The notes: generated from the sequence alone by a model not told the origin. A stretch of DNA of 64,000 bases from Paludibacteraceae bacterium (GCA_017647145.1 JAGCLD010000032.1:47096-111095); one strand, 5' to 3'; shown: positions 33,743 to 44,061, counted from the stretch's first letter. Translations and numbers: made by a program.

Positions 33743-33750
33743 CAAAGTTA
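33743..33750 (-). promoter_or_regulatory. -7 box of the lipoprotein-TPM-lemA-queF group
   Basis: TAACTTTG on the minus strand, 55 bp upstream of the lipoprotein ATG; no clear -33 TTG at the normal distance. Confidence 0.45.
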
Positions 33751-33831
33751 ATGATTTTAATTGATATACATGTGGTGTTGTAGTGCTATTTTCTTTGTTA
33801 TGTAAGGAATCTTATCTTCATCCTTGCTGAA

Positions 33832-33890
33832 TAACCTACTAATAGCCTACTAATAGCCTACTAACGTTAGAACGGCTTCGTCTGTAGGAG
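33832..33890 (+). repeat. Dispersed 11-bp-unit element, locus B
   Basis: TAACCTACTAA followed by two TAGCCTACTAA units (33832-33864), then the tail CGTTAGAACGGCTTCGTCTG with TAGGAG. Flank GCTGAA and tail match loci at 21821 and 63322 (the last inverted). Confidence 0.85.
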
Positions 33891-33982
33891 GGTTATTTCA
33901 TTTGTTGTAGTGAGGAGGCTCATGTTGTGAGTTGTGGCAGGGGTAATGGCTGGAATTTATTTATCTGACATGCATAAAACAA

Positions 33983-34015
33983 ACAGAGTGTATCCAGTGA
34001 TTAGACACACTCTGT
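33983..34015 (-). terminator. Intrinsic terminator of groEL
   Basis: Arms ACAGAGTGT (33983-33991) and ACACTCTGT (34007-34015) form a 9-bp stem; on the minus strand TTGTTTTA follows. Confidence 0.7.
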
Positions 34016-34055
34016 TTTTGAGAATTTATCTTTTTATTGTGAGTAGTTCTGCAGA

Positions 34056-35971
<1,916 letters not shown>

Positions 35972-35985
35972 AGTTTTATTGTTAA

Positions 35986-36525
35986 TTATTTTGTTTGTAA
36001 ACTTAATAAAGCATTTCCTTGATCATCCGTAAGGTTTATTCCTTCGGGAGTTTGAGTCATGCGAGTCACTTGTGCAAAAGCTGCAAGAAACGCATCTTCT
36101 GTTGTCATGTCAGGACAAGCCATGCGTGTACATCCCGCTTCTGTAAAACTGATGGCACCACATGATTTTGCAGTAAAACGTGCAAAATGATTATTGCAAC
36201 TTGTGCTTCCACTCACTTGTTGTTCTGTCCAACTAAAATGCATGGTAGGTCTTTCCTCTGCCGGCATTTCAAGAGCGTTGCCGTTAATGTGACTCACCAC
36301 ATATTCCTTGTTGAGTAAAGATTCAATGTCCAACTTCTCAACGGTGGCAGAGCAGCACGATAATTTGCATGTATCCGCACATCCGTTGGTTTGAGCACAT
36401 GCCACATGTTGTTCACATTGTGCTTTACAACATTCTTTTTTACATCCTTCTTGCTTTTTGCCACATGATGTGACCGTTATAAGGGCGCATAAGCCAATGA
36501 TTAGGTTAAATAGTTTTGTTTTCAT
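35986..36525 (-). CDS. META (HslJ-like) domain lipoprotein with cysteine-rich linker
   Basis: A 179-residue lipoprotein from the ATG at 36525 ([20 protein letters not shown], then the lipobox Cys). The upstream TTG at 36552 is less likely. Directly after the lipid anchor comes a stretch of about 39 residues with ten cysteines (pattern C-x6-C-x3-CC-x3-C-x5-C-x5-C-x3-C-x3-CC), reminiscent of metal-binding linkers. A META domain follows (about 65-179): [41 protein letters not shown] and a final [14 protein letters not shown]. coli HslJ, the family prototype, is heat-inducible; here the gene ends 14 bp before groES. Confidence 0.85.
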   Translation of the reverse strand: MKTKLFNLIIGLCALITVTSCGKKQEGCKKECCKAQCEQHVACAQTNGCADTCKLSCCSATVEKLDIESLLNKEYVVSHINGNALEMPAEERPTMHFSWTEQQVSGSTSCNNHFARFTAKSCGAISFTEAGCTRMACPDMTTEDAFLAAFAQVTRMTQTPEGINLTDDQGNALLSLQTK

Positions 36526-36561
36526 ATCGCGTATTTTATTTGTTTCTAACAAAAAAAACTA

Positions 36562-36578
36562 TGGCACAAAACGTGCCA
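36562..36578 (-). promoter_or_regulatory. Palindrome TGGCAC-AAAAC-GTGCCA upstream of the first META gene
   Basis: A perfect 6-bp-arm inverted repeat about 37 bp upstream of the ATG; on the mRNA strand it is followed by ATAG and eight T residues, so it could terminate the upstream META transcript. A related palindrome with matching flanks precedes the paralog at 37127. Confidence 0.55.
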
Positions 36579-36615
36579 TTAGCTTTCTTTCTGTCATAAT
36601 GGCAGAACTATCTTC

Positions 36616-37089
36616 TTATTTTTGTTCCTTGCGCAGAAGGGTCAGAACAGTGTCACCTTCTTCGTTTTGAAGGTTCAATCCTTCCTTTGTAGCTTCGTAA
36701 GTACGCACAGAGGCAATAGCACGCAGAAATGCTAACTCCATATCCATGTTAGGACATGCCATCATAGTGGCTCCTGGCTCAGTAAATATAATACCTCGTT
36801 CATCACTAAGTTTGTAATTGCAAAAATAGTGATTACATCCGGCATAACCGGCAACACGACTTGCTACAGAATCAAAATCAAGGGTAGGGCATTCGTTAGG
36901 GGTTAGCGCTATTTCCACACCTGAAATATGACTCACATAATATTCGCAGGAAAACAAATCCGCACCATGTTGGAGCGTTAATTCCTCATTCACTACCAAT
37001 TCAAGCTTGGCTGTTTGTGGCTTTGTTGATGCGCACGACATCATTACTAATGCACTGAAAATTGCAATAATCCAATAATTTTTTTTCAT
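36616..37089 (-). CDS. META (HslJ-like) domain lipoprotein, paralog
   Basis: A 157-residue lipoprotein from the ATG at 37089 (MKKNYWIIAIFSALVMMSCA). It has a META domain like its downstream neighbour: YYVSHISGVEIALTPNECP, YAGCNHYFCNYKL, FTEPGATMMACPNMD and a C-terminal LQNEEGDTVLTLL. It lacks the cysteine-rich linker. The frame reaches 37161, but the promoter (37159-37166) rules that out. The two paralogs are about 90 bp apart on the same strand. Confidence 0.85.
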   Translation of the reverse strand: MKKNYWIIAIFSALVMMSCASTKPQTAKLELVVNEELTLQHGADLFSCEYYVSHISGVEIALTPNECPTLDFDSVASRVAGYAGCNHYFCNYKLSDERGIIFTEPGATMMACPNMDMELAFLRAIASVRTYEATKEGLNLQNEEGDTVLTLLRKEQK

Positions 37090-37126
37090 ATGTTTGTTGT
37101 AAACTTGTTTGACTAATGTTCTATAT

Positions 37127-37139
37127 GCACATAATGTGC
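37127..37139 (-). promoter_or_regulatory. Palindrome GCACATAATGTGC upstream of the second META gene
   Basis: Perfect 6-bp arms about one base; flanks CTAT and CATT match those around the palindrome at 36562, with one indel, at an equal distance from the ATG. Located just inside the predicted transcript. Confidence 0.55.
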
Positions 37140-37158
37140 CATTCTCTTTATTATTTTG

Positions 37159-37166
37159 CAAAGGTA
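37159..37166 (-). promoter_or_regulatory. -7 box of the META lipoprotein (and possibly groESL) operon
   Basis: TACCTTTG on the minus strand, 70 bp upstream of the ATG at 37089; no typical TTG at -33, so an activator or alternative sigma factor may be involved. Confidence 0.5.
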
Positions 37167-37253
37167 GTTTATTTTTGTGGAATTTATTAGTTTAGAAATC
37201 ACATTTGCGATAAGCATGTTATTGCCTGATAGTTGTAAGTGTGTGTATATTAG

Positions 37254-37305
37254 GTGTATTAATACACTTCTCGCGGCTCGATGAAAACAACCGATACCGC
37301 GAGAA
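37254..37305. repeat. Palindrome plus inverted repeat downstream of pstB
   Basis: A perfect 14-bp palindrome GTGTATTAATACAC (37254-37267) is followed directly by arms TTCTCGCGG (37268-37276) and CCGCGAGAA (37297-37305). The latter could end the pst transcript, although no T-tract follows on the minus strand. Confidence 0.6.
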
Positions 37306-37326
37306 AGAGCAATATTGTCATTCTAT

Positions 37327-38094
37327 TTACCCCATTTTGCCTGTCAAGTAGGCTTTGGTTCGTTCGTCTGATGGTTTAGAGAACATTGTTTCGGTATCAC
37401 CGTATTCAACCAATTCACCTAAGTACATAAACATTGATTTGGAGGATATACGTTTTGCCTGCCCCATATTGTGGGTAACAATAAGGATGGTAACCTCTTT
37501 TTGCAACTCCAATAGCAACTCCTCGATATGTTTGGTGGCAATCGGGTCGAGTGCCGAGGTGGGTTCATCCATCAGAAGCACATCGGGTTTCATCGCCAGA
37601 GCACGGGCAATACACAATCGCTGCTGCTGACCGCCTGAGAGAAATGTGCCTTTCTTGTTGAGCACATCCTTTACTTCCTCCCAAAGGGCTACACTGCGTA
37701 GGCAATGCTCTACGGTGCTGTCTTTCTCCGCCTTGGAGAGTTTAATTCCGTTTAATGCGAAGCCGGAAAGTACGTTGTCGTAGATGCTCATTGTAGGGAA
37801 GGGTGTAGGGCGCTGGAATACCATACCCACACGGCGACGGACGTCGATAGGTTCCATCGATAGGATGTTCTCATTGTTCAACAGAATCTCACCACCAACG
37901 CGGATGTTCGGATAAAGGTCGTGCATTAGGTTTACGGCACGAAGTAGTGTGGATTTACCACAACCCGAAGGTCCCATTATTGCAGTGATTGTATTTCGTT
38001 CAATGGCTGCCGATACATATTTCACAGCCATTGTTTGCTTGGTATAGGATACGCAAGTCTTCTTAAATTCTAATATTGGTGTTACTGATTCCAT
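37327..38094 (-). CDS. pstB: Phosphate ABC transporter ATP-binding protein PstB
   Basis: A 255-residue ABC ATPase. Walker A is GPSGCGKSTLL, the signature LSGGQQQRLCIARALA, Walker B VLLMDEPTSALDP and the switch His in VTHNMGQA. The N-terminus and RVGMVFQRPTPFPTMSIYDN are typical of PstB. It powers uptake of inorganic phosphate through PstA/PstC. Its ATG overlaps the pstA end by 13 bp. No phoU follows. Confidence 0.98.
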   Translation of the reverse strand: MESVTPILEFKKTCVSYTKQTMAVKYVSAAIERNTITAIMGPSGCGKSTLLRAVNLMHDLYPNIRVGGEILLNNENILSMEPIDVRRRVGMVFQRPTPFPTMSIYDNVLSGFALNGIKLSKAEKDSTVEHCLRSVALWEEVKDVLNKKGTFLSGGQQQRLCIARALAMKPDVLLMDEPTSALDPIATKHIEELLLELQKEVTILIVTHNMGQAKRISSKSMFMYLGELVEYGDTETMFSKPSDERTKAYLTGKMG

Positions 38095-38948
38095 TTTTTT
38101 GCAAGATATTTAGCGGTAAGATTTAATGTGAGAACAAATAATAACAGGAAGAGGGATGCACCCCAAATGAGTTCCTGCAGGTTGGGGTCGTTGAAAAACT
38201 CCCATATAAGCAGAGGAACGGCTGAAATTGGCTTGTCGATGGAGAAGCGTATGAGCGAACATCCAAGTGCTGTAAACATCAGGGGTGCTGTCTCGCCAAT
38301 CACACGAGATATAGCGAGCAAAATACCTGTAAAAATACCACCGAAGGCGGCGGGCAACTGCACTTTCATCATCACTCGCGCCTTGTTGCCTCCAAGAGCA
38401 AGCCCTGCCTCCTTGAGCGATGCAGGAAGGATTTTCAGGGTCTCCTCGGTTGAGCGGATAATAAGCGGAAGCATCATGATACAGAGTGCCACACTGCCGG
38501 CTATTGCAGAATAACCTTTCATGGGAACAACCACCCAGATGTAGGTGATGATACCGATAATGACCGATGGAGTGCCCTGCAGAAGGTCGGTCAGGTAACT
38601 TACTACCTGTGCAAAGCGACTTTTGCTGTTCTCCGCCAAATATGCGCCACACAGGATTCCCAACGGAACGGCAACTACAACCGCCATACCCAGCATAATC
38701 AACGTTCCTACAATTCCATTGGCAATACCACCCGGTATGGGTTCTCCGGCTTCGATAGCCTTCATAGCTTTATATGCCGTTGGGGTAGGTTCTGTAAAGA
38801 ACGACCACGAGAGCTGGTCATAACCGCGCAGCAACACTTCCCCTAAGATGGCAAGCAATGGCACAGCTGTCAGTGCGGCGAACAGACATACACCCCACAA
38901 CATCAGGCGGTCTTTCACCAAACGATTTTTAAGTCTTAAACTATTCAT
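38082..38948 (-). CDS. pstA: Phosphate ABC transporter permease PstA
   Basis: A 288-residue inner-membrane permease with six predicted helices and the EAA loop ASLKEAGLALGGNKARVMMK. It has the PstA-specific stretch GGIANGIVGTLIMLGMAVV and TPSVIIGIITYIWVV. It lies one base after the pstC stop. The DNA of pstA, C and B looks GC-richer than neighbouring groups (by eye, not measured). Confidence 0.97.
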   Translation of the reverse strand: MNSLRLKNRLVKDRLMLWGVCLFAALTAVPLLAILGEVLLRGYDQLSWSFFTEPTPTAYKAMKAIEAGEPIPGGIANGIVGTLIMLGMAVVVAVPLGILCGAYLAENSKSRFAQVVSYLTDLLQGTPSVIIGIITYIWVVVPMKGYSAIAGSVALCIMMLPLIIRSTEETLKILPASLKEAGLALGGNKARVMMKVQLPAAFGGIFTGILLAISRVIGETAPLMFTALGCSLIRFSIDKPISAVPLLIWEFFNDPNLQELIWGASLFLLLFVLTLNLTAKYLAKKWNQ

Positions 38949-38949
38949 A

Positions 38950-39807
38950 TTACACTATTCTTGCACGTTTAATCATAATCTTACCTATCATATTGATAAG
39001 GGCAGTTATCAGAAACAGGATAAGCCCTATCGCAATCAGAGAGGAGAGGCGCAAACCGTCTGCCTCACCAAATTGGTTGGCAATAATGGATGCCATCGAG
39101 TTTCCGGTAGAGGTAATCGAATCGGGGATGTTATTCGTATTGCCGATAAGCATGGTTACTGTCATTGTTTCACCCAATGCACGACCAATCGCCAAAATAT
39201 AGGATGAGAAGATTCCGGACCCTGCAACTGGGAATACCACCTTACGTATCACCTCGGCACGTGTTGCTCCAAGACTATATGCACCCTCTTTCAGGTCGTT
39301 TGGCACCATTTTGATAAACTCGGCACTGAGTGATGCTGCATAGGGAATAATCATAATCGCTAATACCAATGAGGCGGTCAGGATGCCCGAACCTTGCGCT
39401 GAGATGTTGAGAGCCATAATCAGCGGACGGAGCGTGTAGAAACCCCACAAGCCGTAGATGATGGAGGGAATACCCGCCAGCAAATCGGTAATGGTGCTAA
39501 GCACTGCTGCTACTCGTGTTCCCTTGAAATACTCGCCCACAAACAATGCCACAGGCAGGGAGAAAGGAATACAGAAAATAAGCGCCAAGAGGGTAGTCAT
39601 CAGCGTGCCTGTAATGAAAGGCAAAGCGCCATACTGCTCTGCTCCTTCGGTATAGTTCCACTCCGAAGAGGTTAAGAAATTAAAGAATCCGAAGTATTCG
39701 AACGCCTCATAGGCGTCAGTGACGAGGGCGTAAACAACACCCCCGCACACTATCGGCATTATCAATGCAGCTATGAATAATATAACTTTATATATCTTGT
39801 CGTTCAT
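38950..39807 (-). CDS. pstC: Phosphate ABC transporter permease PstC
   Basis: A 285-residue permease with an N-terminal membrane anchor, a short periplasmic part (SSEWNYTEGAEQYGALPFI) and five further helices. The EAA loop is DLKEGAYSLGATRAEVIRK and ILAIGRALGETMTVTMLIG is a PstC hallmark. It forms the translocation pore with PstA. Begins 9 bp after pstS. Confidence 0.97.
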   Translation of the reverse strand: MNDKIYKVILFIAALIMPIVCGGVVYALVTDAYEAFEYFGFFNFLTSSEWNYTEGAEQYGALPFITGTLMTTLLALIFCIPFSLPVALFVGEYFKGTRVAAVLSTITDLLAGIPSIIYGLWGFYTLRPLIMALNISAQGSGILTASLVLAIMIIPYAASLSAEFIKMVPNDLKEGAYSLGATRAEVIRKVVFPVAGSGIFSSYILAIGRALGETMTVTMLIGNTNNIPDSITSTGNSMASIIANQFGEADGLRLSSLIAIGLILFLITALINMIGKIMIKRARIV

Positions 39808-39816
39808 AGATTTCGG

Positions 39817-40878
39817 TTATTGCAATATAGCTACACCATCAAAAGTAACAGTCTTCAAATTTGTCATGCTCAGTTCCTTTGCCTTGGCTGGAAGTGGTGC
39901 ATAGTGTACCTCTGAACTGATGTTTTGTGCCTCGTCAGAAAGGATGTATTTCAAGAGCTCAAGTGTTGCCATCGCCTGCTCTTTACTGCGGTCAGAGTAG
40001 TTCTGTTCCTTGTAGATAATCATCCAAGTGAAGGTTGAGATAGGATATGCCCCTGCAGCGTCTGCATTGGTAATCGAGCAACGTGTGTCGGCAGGAATCT
40101 CACCCGAAGCTGCCGCCGAGATGCTTGCTGATGAAGGAAGTACAAATTCACTTCTTGCATTTTGGATTCTCGCATACGGAATCTTCTGAGCAAAGGCATA
40201 TTCCGAACCTACATAACCGATGGAGTTCTTGGTCTGCTTGATGACACCGGCAACACCGGGATTACCTTTTGCTGCCTGGCCCGAAGGGAAGTTTACAGAC
40301 TTGCCTGCGCCGTAATTGGATGCCCACATCGGACTTACCTTTGTCAGATAGTCAGTGAACACGAATGTTGTACCCGAACCGTCTGAACGGAATACCGGGA
40401 TAATAGCTTCTGCTGGAAGGGTTACATCGGGGTTAAGTGCCACCAGACGTTCGTCGTTCCACATCTTGATATTACCGGCAAAGATATCGGCAATCACTTC
40501 ACCCGAGAGCTTTAGTTCGCTTACACCGTCAAGGTTATATGCCAGAACCACAGCACCCATACAGGTAGGAATGTGGATTACAGGATTCATTTCTGTCATC
40601 TCCTTGTCGGATAAGAAAGCGTCGCTACCGGCAAAATCCACAATCTTATCACGCAAGTTACGCACACCGCCACCGGAACCAATGCCACCGTAAGCAACAA
40701 CATCGCCATTTACTTGTGAAAAATTCTCAAACACTACATTGTAGAACGGAAGAGGGAATGTTGCACCTGCTCCCGAAAGTTCCTGAGCCTTACGGCCACC
40801 ATCGTTTGAATTACCGCCACAAGCTGTCATAGCAAGGGCAACTGTCAATGTCATAATTGACGAAAAAATCTTTTTCAT
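39817..40878 (-). CDS. pstS: Phosphate-binding lipoprotein PstS
   Basis: A 353-residue periplasmic phosphate receptor with a lipobox (ALAMTACGGNSN). Phosphate-binding motifs are LSGAGATFPLPFYNVVFE, GIGSGGGVRNLRD, FAGSDAFLSDKEM and VFRSDGSGTTFVFTDYL. It delivers phosphate to PstCA. It is 28 bp downstream of the porin gene and heads the transporter genes. Confidence 0.98.
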   Translation of the reverse strand: MKKIFSSIMTLTVALAMTACGGNSNDGGRKAQELSGAGATFPLPFYNVVFENFSQVNGDVVAYGGIGSGGGVRNLRDKIVDFAGSDAFLSDKEMTEMNPVIHIPTCMGAVVLAYNLDGVSELKLSGEVIADIFAGNIKMWNDERLVALNPDVTLPAEAIIPVFRSDGSGTTFVFTDYLTKVSPMWASNYGAGKSVNFPSGQAAKGNPGVAGVIKQTKNSIGYVGSEYAFAQKIPYARIQNARSEFVLPSSASISAAASGEIPADTRCSITNADAAGAYPISTFTWMIIYKEQNYSDRSKEQAMATLELLKYILSDEAQNISSEVHYAPLPAKAKELSMTNLKTVTFDGVAILQ

Positions 40879-40906
40879 AACATTTAAGTATTAAATGATT
40901 GTATTG

Positions 40907-41887
40907 TTAAAAGCCGAAATAACAATTAATATATGCAGAGTACCCATTATCCGCTCCATTAGCCTTTGGCATACTCATTCTGAAATTAGGTGCAATCTTT
41001 ACATACTTGCCGAGTTTGAACTGTGCACCGAGTATTGCAGCACGCTCATCCTTAGTGATGTTCCAATCATCTTTGGAATACAAGTCGTCAAATCGTGCGT
41101 ACAGAGAGATATCTTTGGGCAAATTAACAGAAGCAAAAACCGAATAACCGCTTTGGTCACAATCTGCCTTGTACGATGCGTTCATCATATAGTTATACTC
41201 TGCGCCGATAGTGAATTTATCGTGTTTATATCCGGCAAATGCTGTCATATTAACAATTCCTTCTGTATTCTCTATACCACTGTCGTTATAACTACCATAT
41301 AGGCGTATTTGAAAGCCTTTAACGGGAGTCAAAGTCAATCCTAAACCATAATTGAAACCATTGTTTACTTGTATCTTTTTGTAACCCTCACCATTTACAA
41401 TAATGGCATCTGCCGAAACCCAATCTGCAAATTTATAGGCTACTGAAATACCTAAATCTGCGCTGTTACCGAACTTATATTCATCTTGAAATGACTTCAT
41501 AATGTAGCGATATCCCCAAAATTTTTCTTGGAAGTTAAATTGTGTGCTTGAAATAAGACCTCCATTCAATGTCAATCTGCCTTTCTTCCAACTGACCATT
41601 GCATTCTTAATATAAGCAATGCGTTGATAGTCGCTTACATCTGATGACTTACCGATGTCCATCACACCTTTAACAGAGAGCCCATTACCCAAATTATACT
41701 CATAGCCCAAGTAACTGCGATCCAACTGAAAGCCTACACTGTAAGCATCTGCGTCAATATCAGCATGAATATTACCAAACACTTGCACAATGGCTTTGCC
41801 TTTTGGCTCCTCCTTCTGGGTATCTTGTGCCATACCGGTGATACCGATGCAGGCTAAAAAACCTGCCATGATTACTCTTGTTTTCAT
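40907..41887 (-). CDS. Outer-membrane porin of the phosphate regulon
   Basis: A 326-residue protein from the ATG at 41887 (MKTRVIMAGFLACIGITGMA then the signal cleavage) with a barrel of alternating strands ending in SAYINCYFGF, a classic terminal phenylalanine. Frame upstream of 41887 crosses the promoter. Because it is the first gene before pstSCAB and faces the phoB/phoR pair, it probably lets phosphate across the outer membrane. It is shorter than OprP-type porins and I do not know a named family. Confidence 0.82.
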   Translation of the reverse strand: MKTRVIMAGFLACIGITGMAQDTQKEEPKGKAIVQVFGNIHADIDADAYSVGFQLDRSYLGYEYNLGNGLSVKGVMDIGKSSDVSDYQRIAYIKNAMVSWKKGRLTLNGGLISSTQFNFQEKFWGYRYIMKSFQDEYKFGNSADLGISVAYKFADWVSADAIIVNGEGYKKIQVNNGFNYGLGLTLTPVKGFQIRLYGSYNDSGIENTEGIVNMTAFAGYKHDKFTIGAEYNYMMNASYKADCDQSGYSVFASVNLPKDISLYARFDDLYSKDDWNITKDERAAILGAQFKLGKYVKIAPNFRMSMPKANGADNGYSAYINCYFGF

Positions 41888-41916
41888 TTTACTTTGTTTT
41901 GTTAAATTTGACACTG

Positions 41917-41924
41917 CAAAAGTA
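41917..41924 (-). promoter_or_regulatory. -7 box of the porin-pstSCAB operon
   Basis: TACTTTTG on the minus strand, 29 bp upstream of the ATG; no TTG at -33, as expected of an activator-dependent promoter. Confidence 0.55.
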
Positions 41925-41928
41925 TCGG

Positions 41929-41980
41929 GACTACATTTCATAAATATTTCAAAATAATTAGGTTTTAGTGAAATGTTGTC
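41929..41980. promoter_or_regulatory. Candidate response-regulator binding site between the pst operon and phoBR
   Basis: GACTACATTTC (41929-41939) and GAAATGTTGTC (41970-41980) form an 11-bp inverted pair with one mismatch, 30 bp apart. A third AAAATGTTACA follows about 18 bp after the second, so two half sites are also direct repeats. Placed just upstream of two -33-less promoters that point away from each other. Confidence 0.45.
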
Positions 41981-42046
41981 AAGAAGCAAAATGTTACATT
42001 TTTATTAAATCTTGTATCATGGGATAATAGAATGGGTGATTATGTG

Positions 42047-42054
42047 TAATTTTG
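42047..42054 (+). promoter_or_regulatory. -7 box of the response regulator/histidine kinase operon
   Basis: TAATTTTG, 24 bp before the ATG at 42078, without a TTG at the usual -33 distance. Confidence 0.5.
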
Positions 42055-42077
42055 CATCACAATTATTTGTATAGTAT

Positions 42078-42776
42078 ATGGCAGTAGAACGAATCTTGGT
42101 TGTAGATGATGAAGAGACTCTGTGTGAAGTCCTAAAACTCAATCTTGAAAATGAGGGCTATGATGTCGATATAGCTTTTAGTGCAGAACAGGCTTTAACG
42201 CTTGATATTACACAATATTCGCTTATTCTTCTTGATATAATGATGGGTGACATTAGCGGCGTCAAGATGGCCAAAATGCTCAAGGCTGATGTTAATACAG
42301 CAGATATACCGATTATTTTCTGTACCGCTCGTGATACGGAAGATGATATGGTCATGGGACTCAATATTGGTGCCGACGACTATATTATGAAACCCTACAC
42401 AATACGCAATGTTATAGCTCGCGTGAAGAGTGTCTTGCGCCGAACAAGAAATCACAAGATGTGTGATACTCCTGCTGAAAAACAAAATACGCTTCAAGTA
42501 GAGGGCTTAAAGCTGGACTTGGAGTTTAAACGTTGCACAGTTGATGGGGTAGAAGTTAAATTGGCAAGAAAAGAGTTTGAACTCTTGACCTACCTGATTT
42601 CCCATCGTGGCAAAATCTTGTCACGCGAACAGATTCTCAGTAAAGTCTGGAAAGAGGAAGTGGTTGTTTTAGATAGAACCATTGATGTGAACATTACGCG
42701 TGTTCGCTCAAAGATTGGAACATACGGCTCATATATTGTTACACGCTCTGGTTTTGGTTATGGATTCCGCGACTAA
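42078..42776 (+). CDS. phoB: OmpR/PhoB-family response regulator
   Basis: A 232-residue two-domain regulator. The receiver has acid residues Asp10/Asp11, phospho-acceptor Asp53 (LILLDIMMG) and Lys105 (YIMKPY). The winged-helix effector ends with RTIDVNITRVRSKIG and SGFGYGFRD. Because it diverges from the porin-pstSCAB operon and is coupled to a kinase, it is probably the phosphate-starvation regulator; symbol given by context. The kinase start overlaps it by 17 bp. Confidence 0.88.
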   Translation: MAVERILVVDDEETLCEVLKLNLENEGYDVDIAFSAEQALTLDITQYSLILLDIMMGDISGVKMAKMLKADVNTADIPIIFCTARDTEDDMVMGLNIGADDYIMKPYTIRNVIARVKSVLRRTRNHKMCDTPAEKQNTLQVEGLKLDLEFKRCTVDGVEVKLARKEFELLTYLISHRGKILSREQILSKVWKEEVVVLDRTIDVNITRVRSKIGTYGSYIVTRSGFGYGFRD

Positions 42777-44061
42777 AATATCATATCACAAGCACCTCTT
42801 TTTGCAGATCATTCTCTTCTCGTGGGCGATGGTGCTGTGCTTTATAGGCTTTCAGTACATCAGAGAAAAGGAGTACAAGTCGGAGTTTTTGAATGCACAA
42901 CTTCAGCAATACAATCAACATCTGCTCTCATTGGTTGAGGAAGGTGAGCCTTTTGAGGATTACATCACCACACACGAAAAACCTTTTGAGCAGTTAAGAA
43001 TATCCATTATCACGCTTTCGGGAGCCGTTGTTTACGACAACACCATATCGCTCGACTCGCTTGATAATCACCGAGAACGACCGGAAATAGCCGATGCCTT
43101 GAGCAATGGGAAAGGCTATAACATCAGTAGGCAATCCACAAGCGACGGACGCGAATATTTCTACTCCGCCACTCGAGGTGAACGAGCAATCGTACGTACA
43201 GCAATTCCCTATTCTGGCACTTTGCACGACTTGCTCGAAGCCGATTGGTCATTTCTGGTTGTGATGATTTCAATAACGCTGATAATGAGCATTGTGGCAT
43301 ATTTTATCACGCGTAAACTGGGTAAGGATATTGAACGTGTCAATCAATACGAAGCCGAGCAAGAACGAAACCGCCTCAAACGACAACTCACGAATAATAT
43401 TAACCACGAACTGAAAACCCCCGTCGCATCTATTCAAGTTTGTCTCGAAACATTGCTTTCGGGCATTAAACTCAGCGATGAGAAGCGACAAGAGTTGATT
43501 GGTAGATGTTATACTCACAACGAGCGACTTCGTCGATTGCTTGATGATGTCTCGCTCATCACGCGAATGGAGGATGGAAGTGCCCTGATTAGCAGGGAGA
43601 GAGTGGTGATTAATGACATAATTAATGAGGTGATGGATGAATTAGAGATGATGCCCGACGACCACCGCCTAACGCTACATGCGGATTTCAAGGGGGAGGT
43701 CATGATAGAAGGAAATCCATCCTTGATTGGATCTATCTTCCGTAACCTGACGGAGAATGCAATTGCCTACTCAGAAGGCAAGAACATCTACATATCCTTA
43801 CTGGAAAACAGCGACAAACAATGTCGCATACGCTTTGAGGATGATGGAAAAGGGGTTCAGACCGACCAATTACCACACCTCTTCGAACGGTTTTATCGAG
43901 TGGATAAAGGTCGATCACGACAAAAAGGTGGCACCGGACTCGGATTAGCCATTGTCAAACATGCAGTCCAGTTCCACGGTGGTACAATCTCAGTTACAAA
44001 TCGACCCAATGGGGGATTACGATTTGATTTTTCACTAAGTAAACATTTCATGAAACCATAA
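42760..44061 (+). CDS. phoR: Membrane sensor histidine kinase, PhoR-like
   Basis: A 433-residue kinase starting at the ATG at 42760 (MDSATKISYHKHLFLQIILF). Two transmembrane helices (about 13-33 and 164-184) frame an extracytoplasmic sensor of about 130 residues. There is no clear PAS domain and no obvious HAMP. Phospho-acceptor His216 is in NNINHELKTPVASIQ; the ATPase part has RNLTENAIAYS (N box), FEDDGKGVQ and GGTGLGLAIVKHAVQ. Overlap with the regulator gene means coupled translation. The presence of a real periplasmic loop differs from E. coli PhoR, which senses through PstB/PhoU. Confidence 0.88.
   Translation: MDSATKISYHKHLFLQIILFSWAMVLCFIGFQYIREKEYKSEFLNAQLQQYNQHLLSLVEEGEPFEDYITTHEKPFEQLRISIITLSGAVVYDNTISLDSLDNHRERPEIADALSNGKGYNISRQSTSDGREYFYSATRGERAIVRTAIPYSGTLHDLLEADWSFLVVMISITLIMSIVAYFITRKLGKDIERVNQYEAEQERNRLKRQLTNNINHELKTPVASIQVCLETLLSGIKLSDEKRQELIGRCYTHNERLRRLLDDVSLITRMEDGSALISRERVVINDIINEVMDELEMMPDDHRLTLHADFKGEVMIEGNPSLIGSIFRNLTENAIAYSEGKNIYISLLENSDKQCRIRFEDDGKGVQTDQLPHLFERFYRVDKGRSRQKGGTGLGLAIVKHAVQFHGGTISVTNRPNGGLRFDFSLSKHFMKP

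Larger units (their letters stand above)
33689..34055. other. Intergenic region with repeat element and groEL terminator
   Basis: No gene supported. It contains a -7 box for the lipoprotein operon (33743), the 11-bp dispersed element (33832-33890) and the terminator of groEL (33983-34015). Confidence 0.6.
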
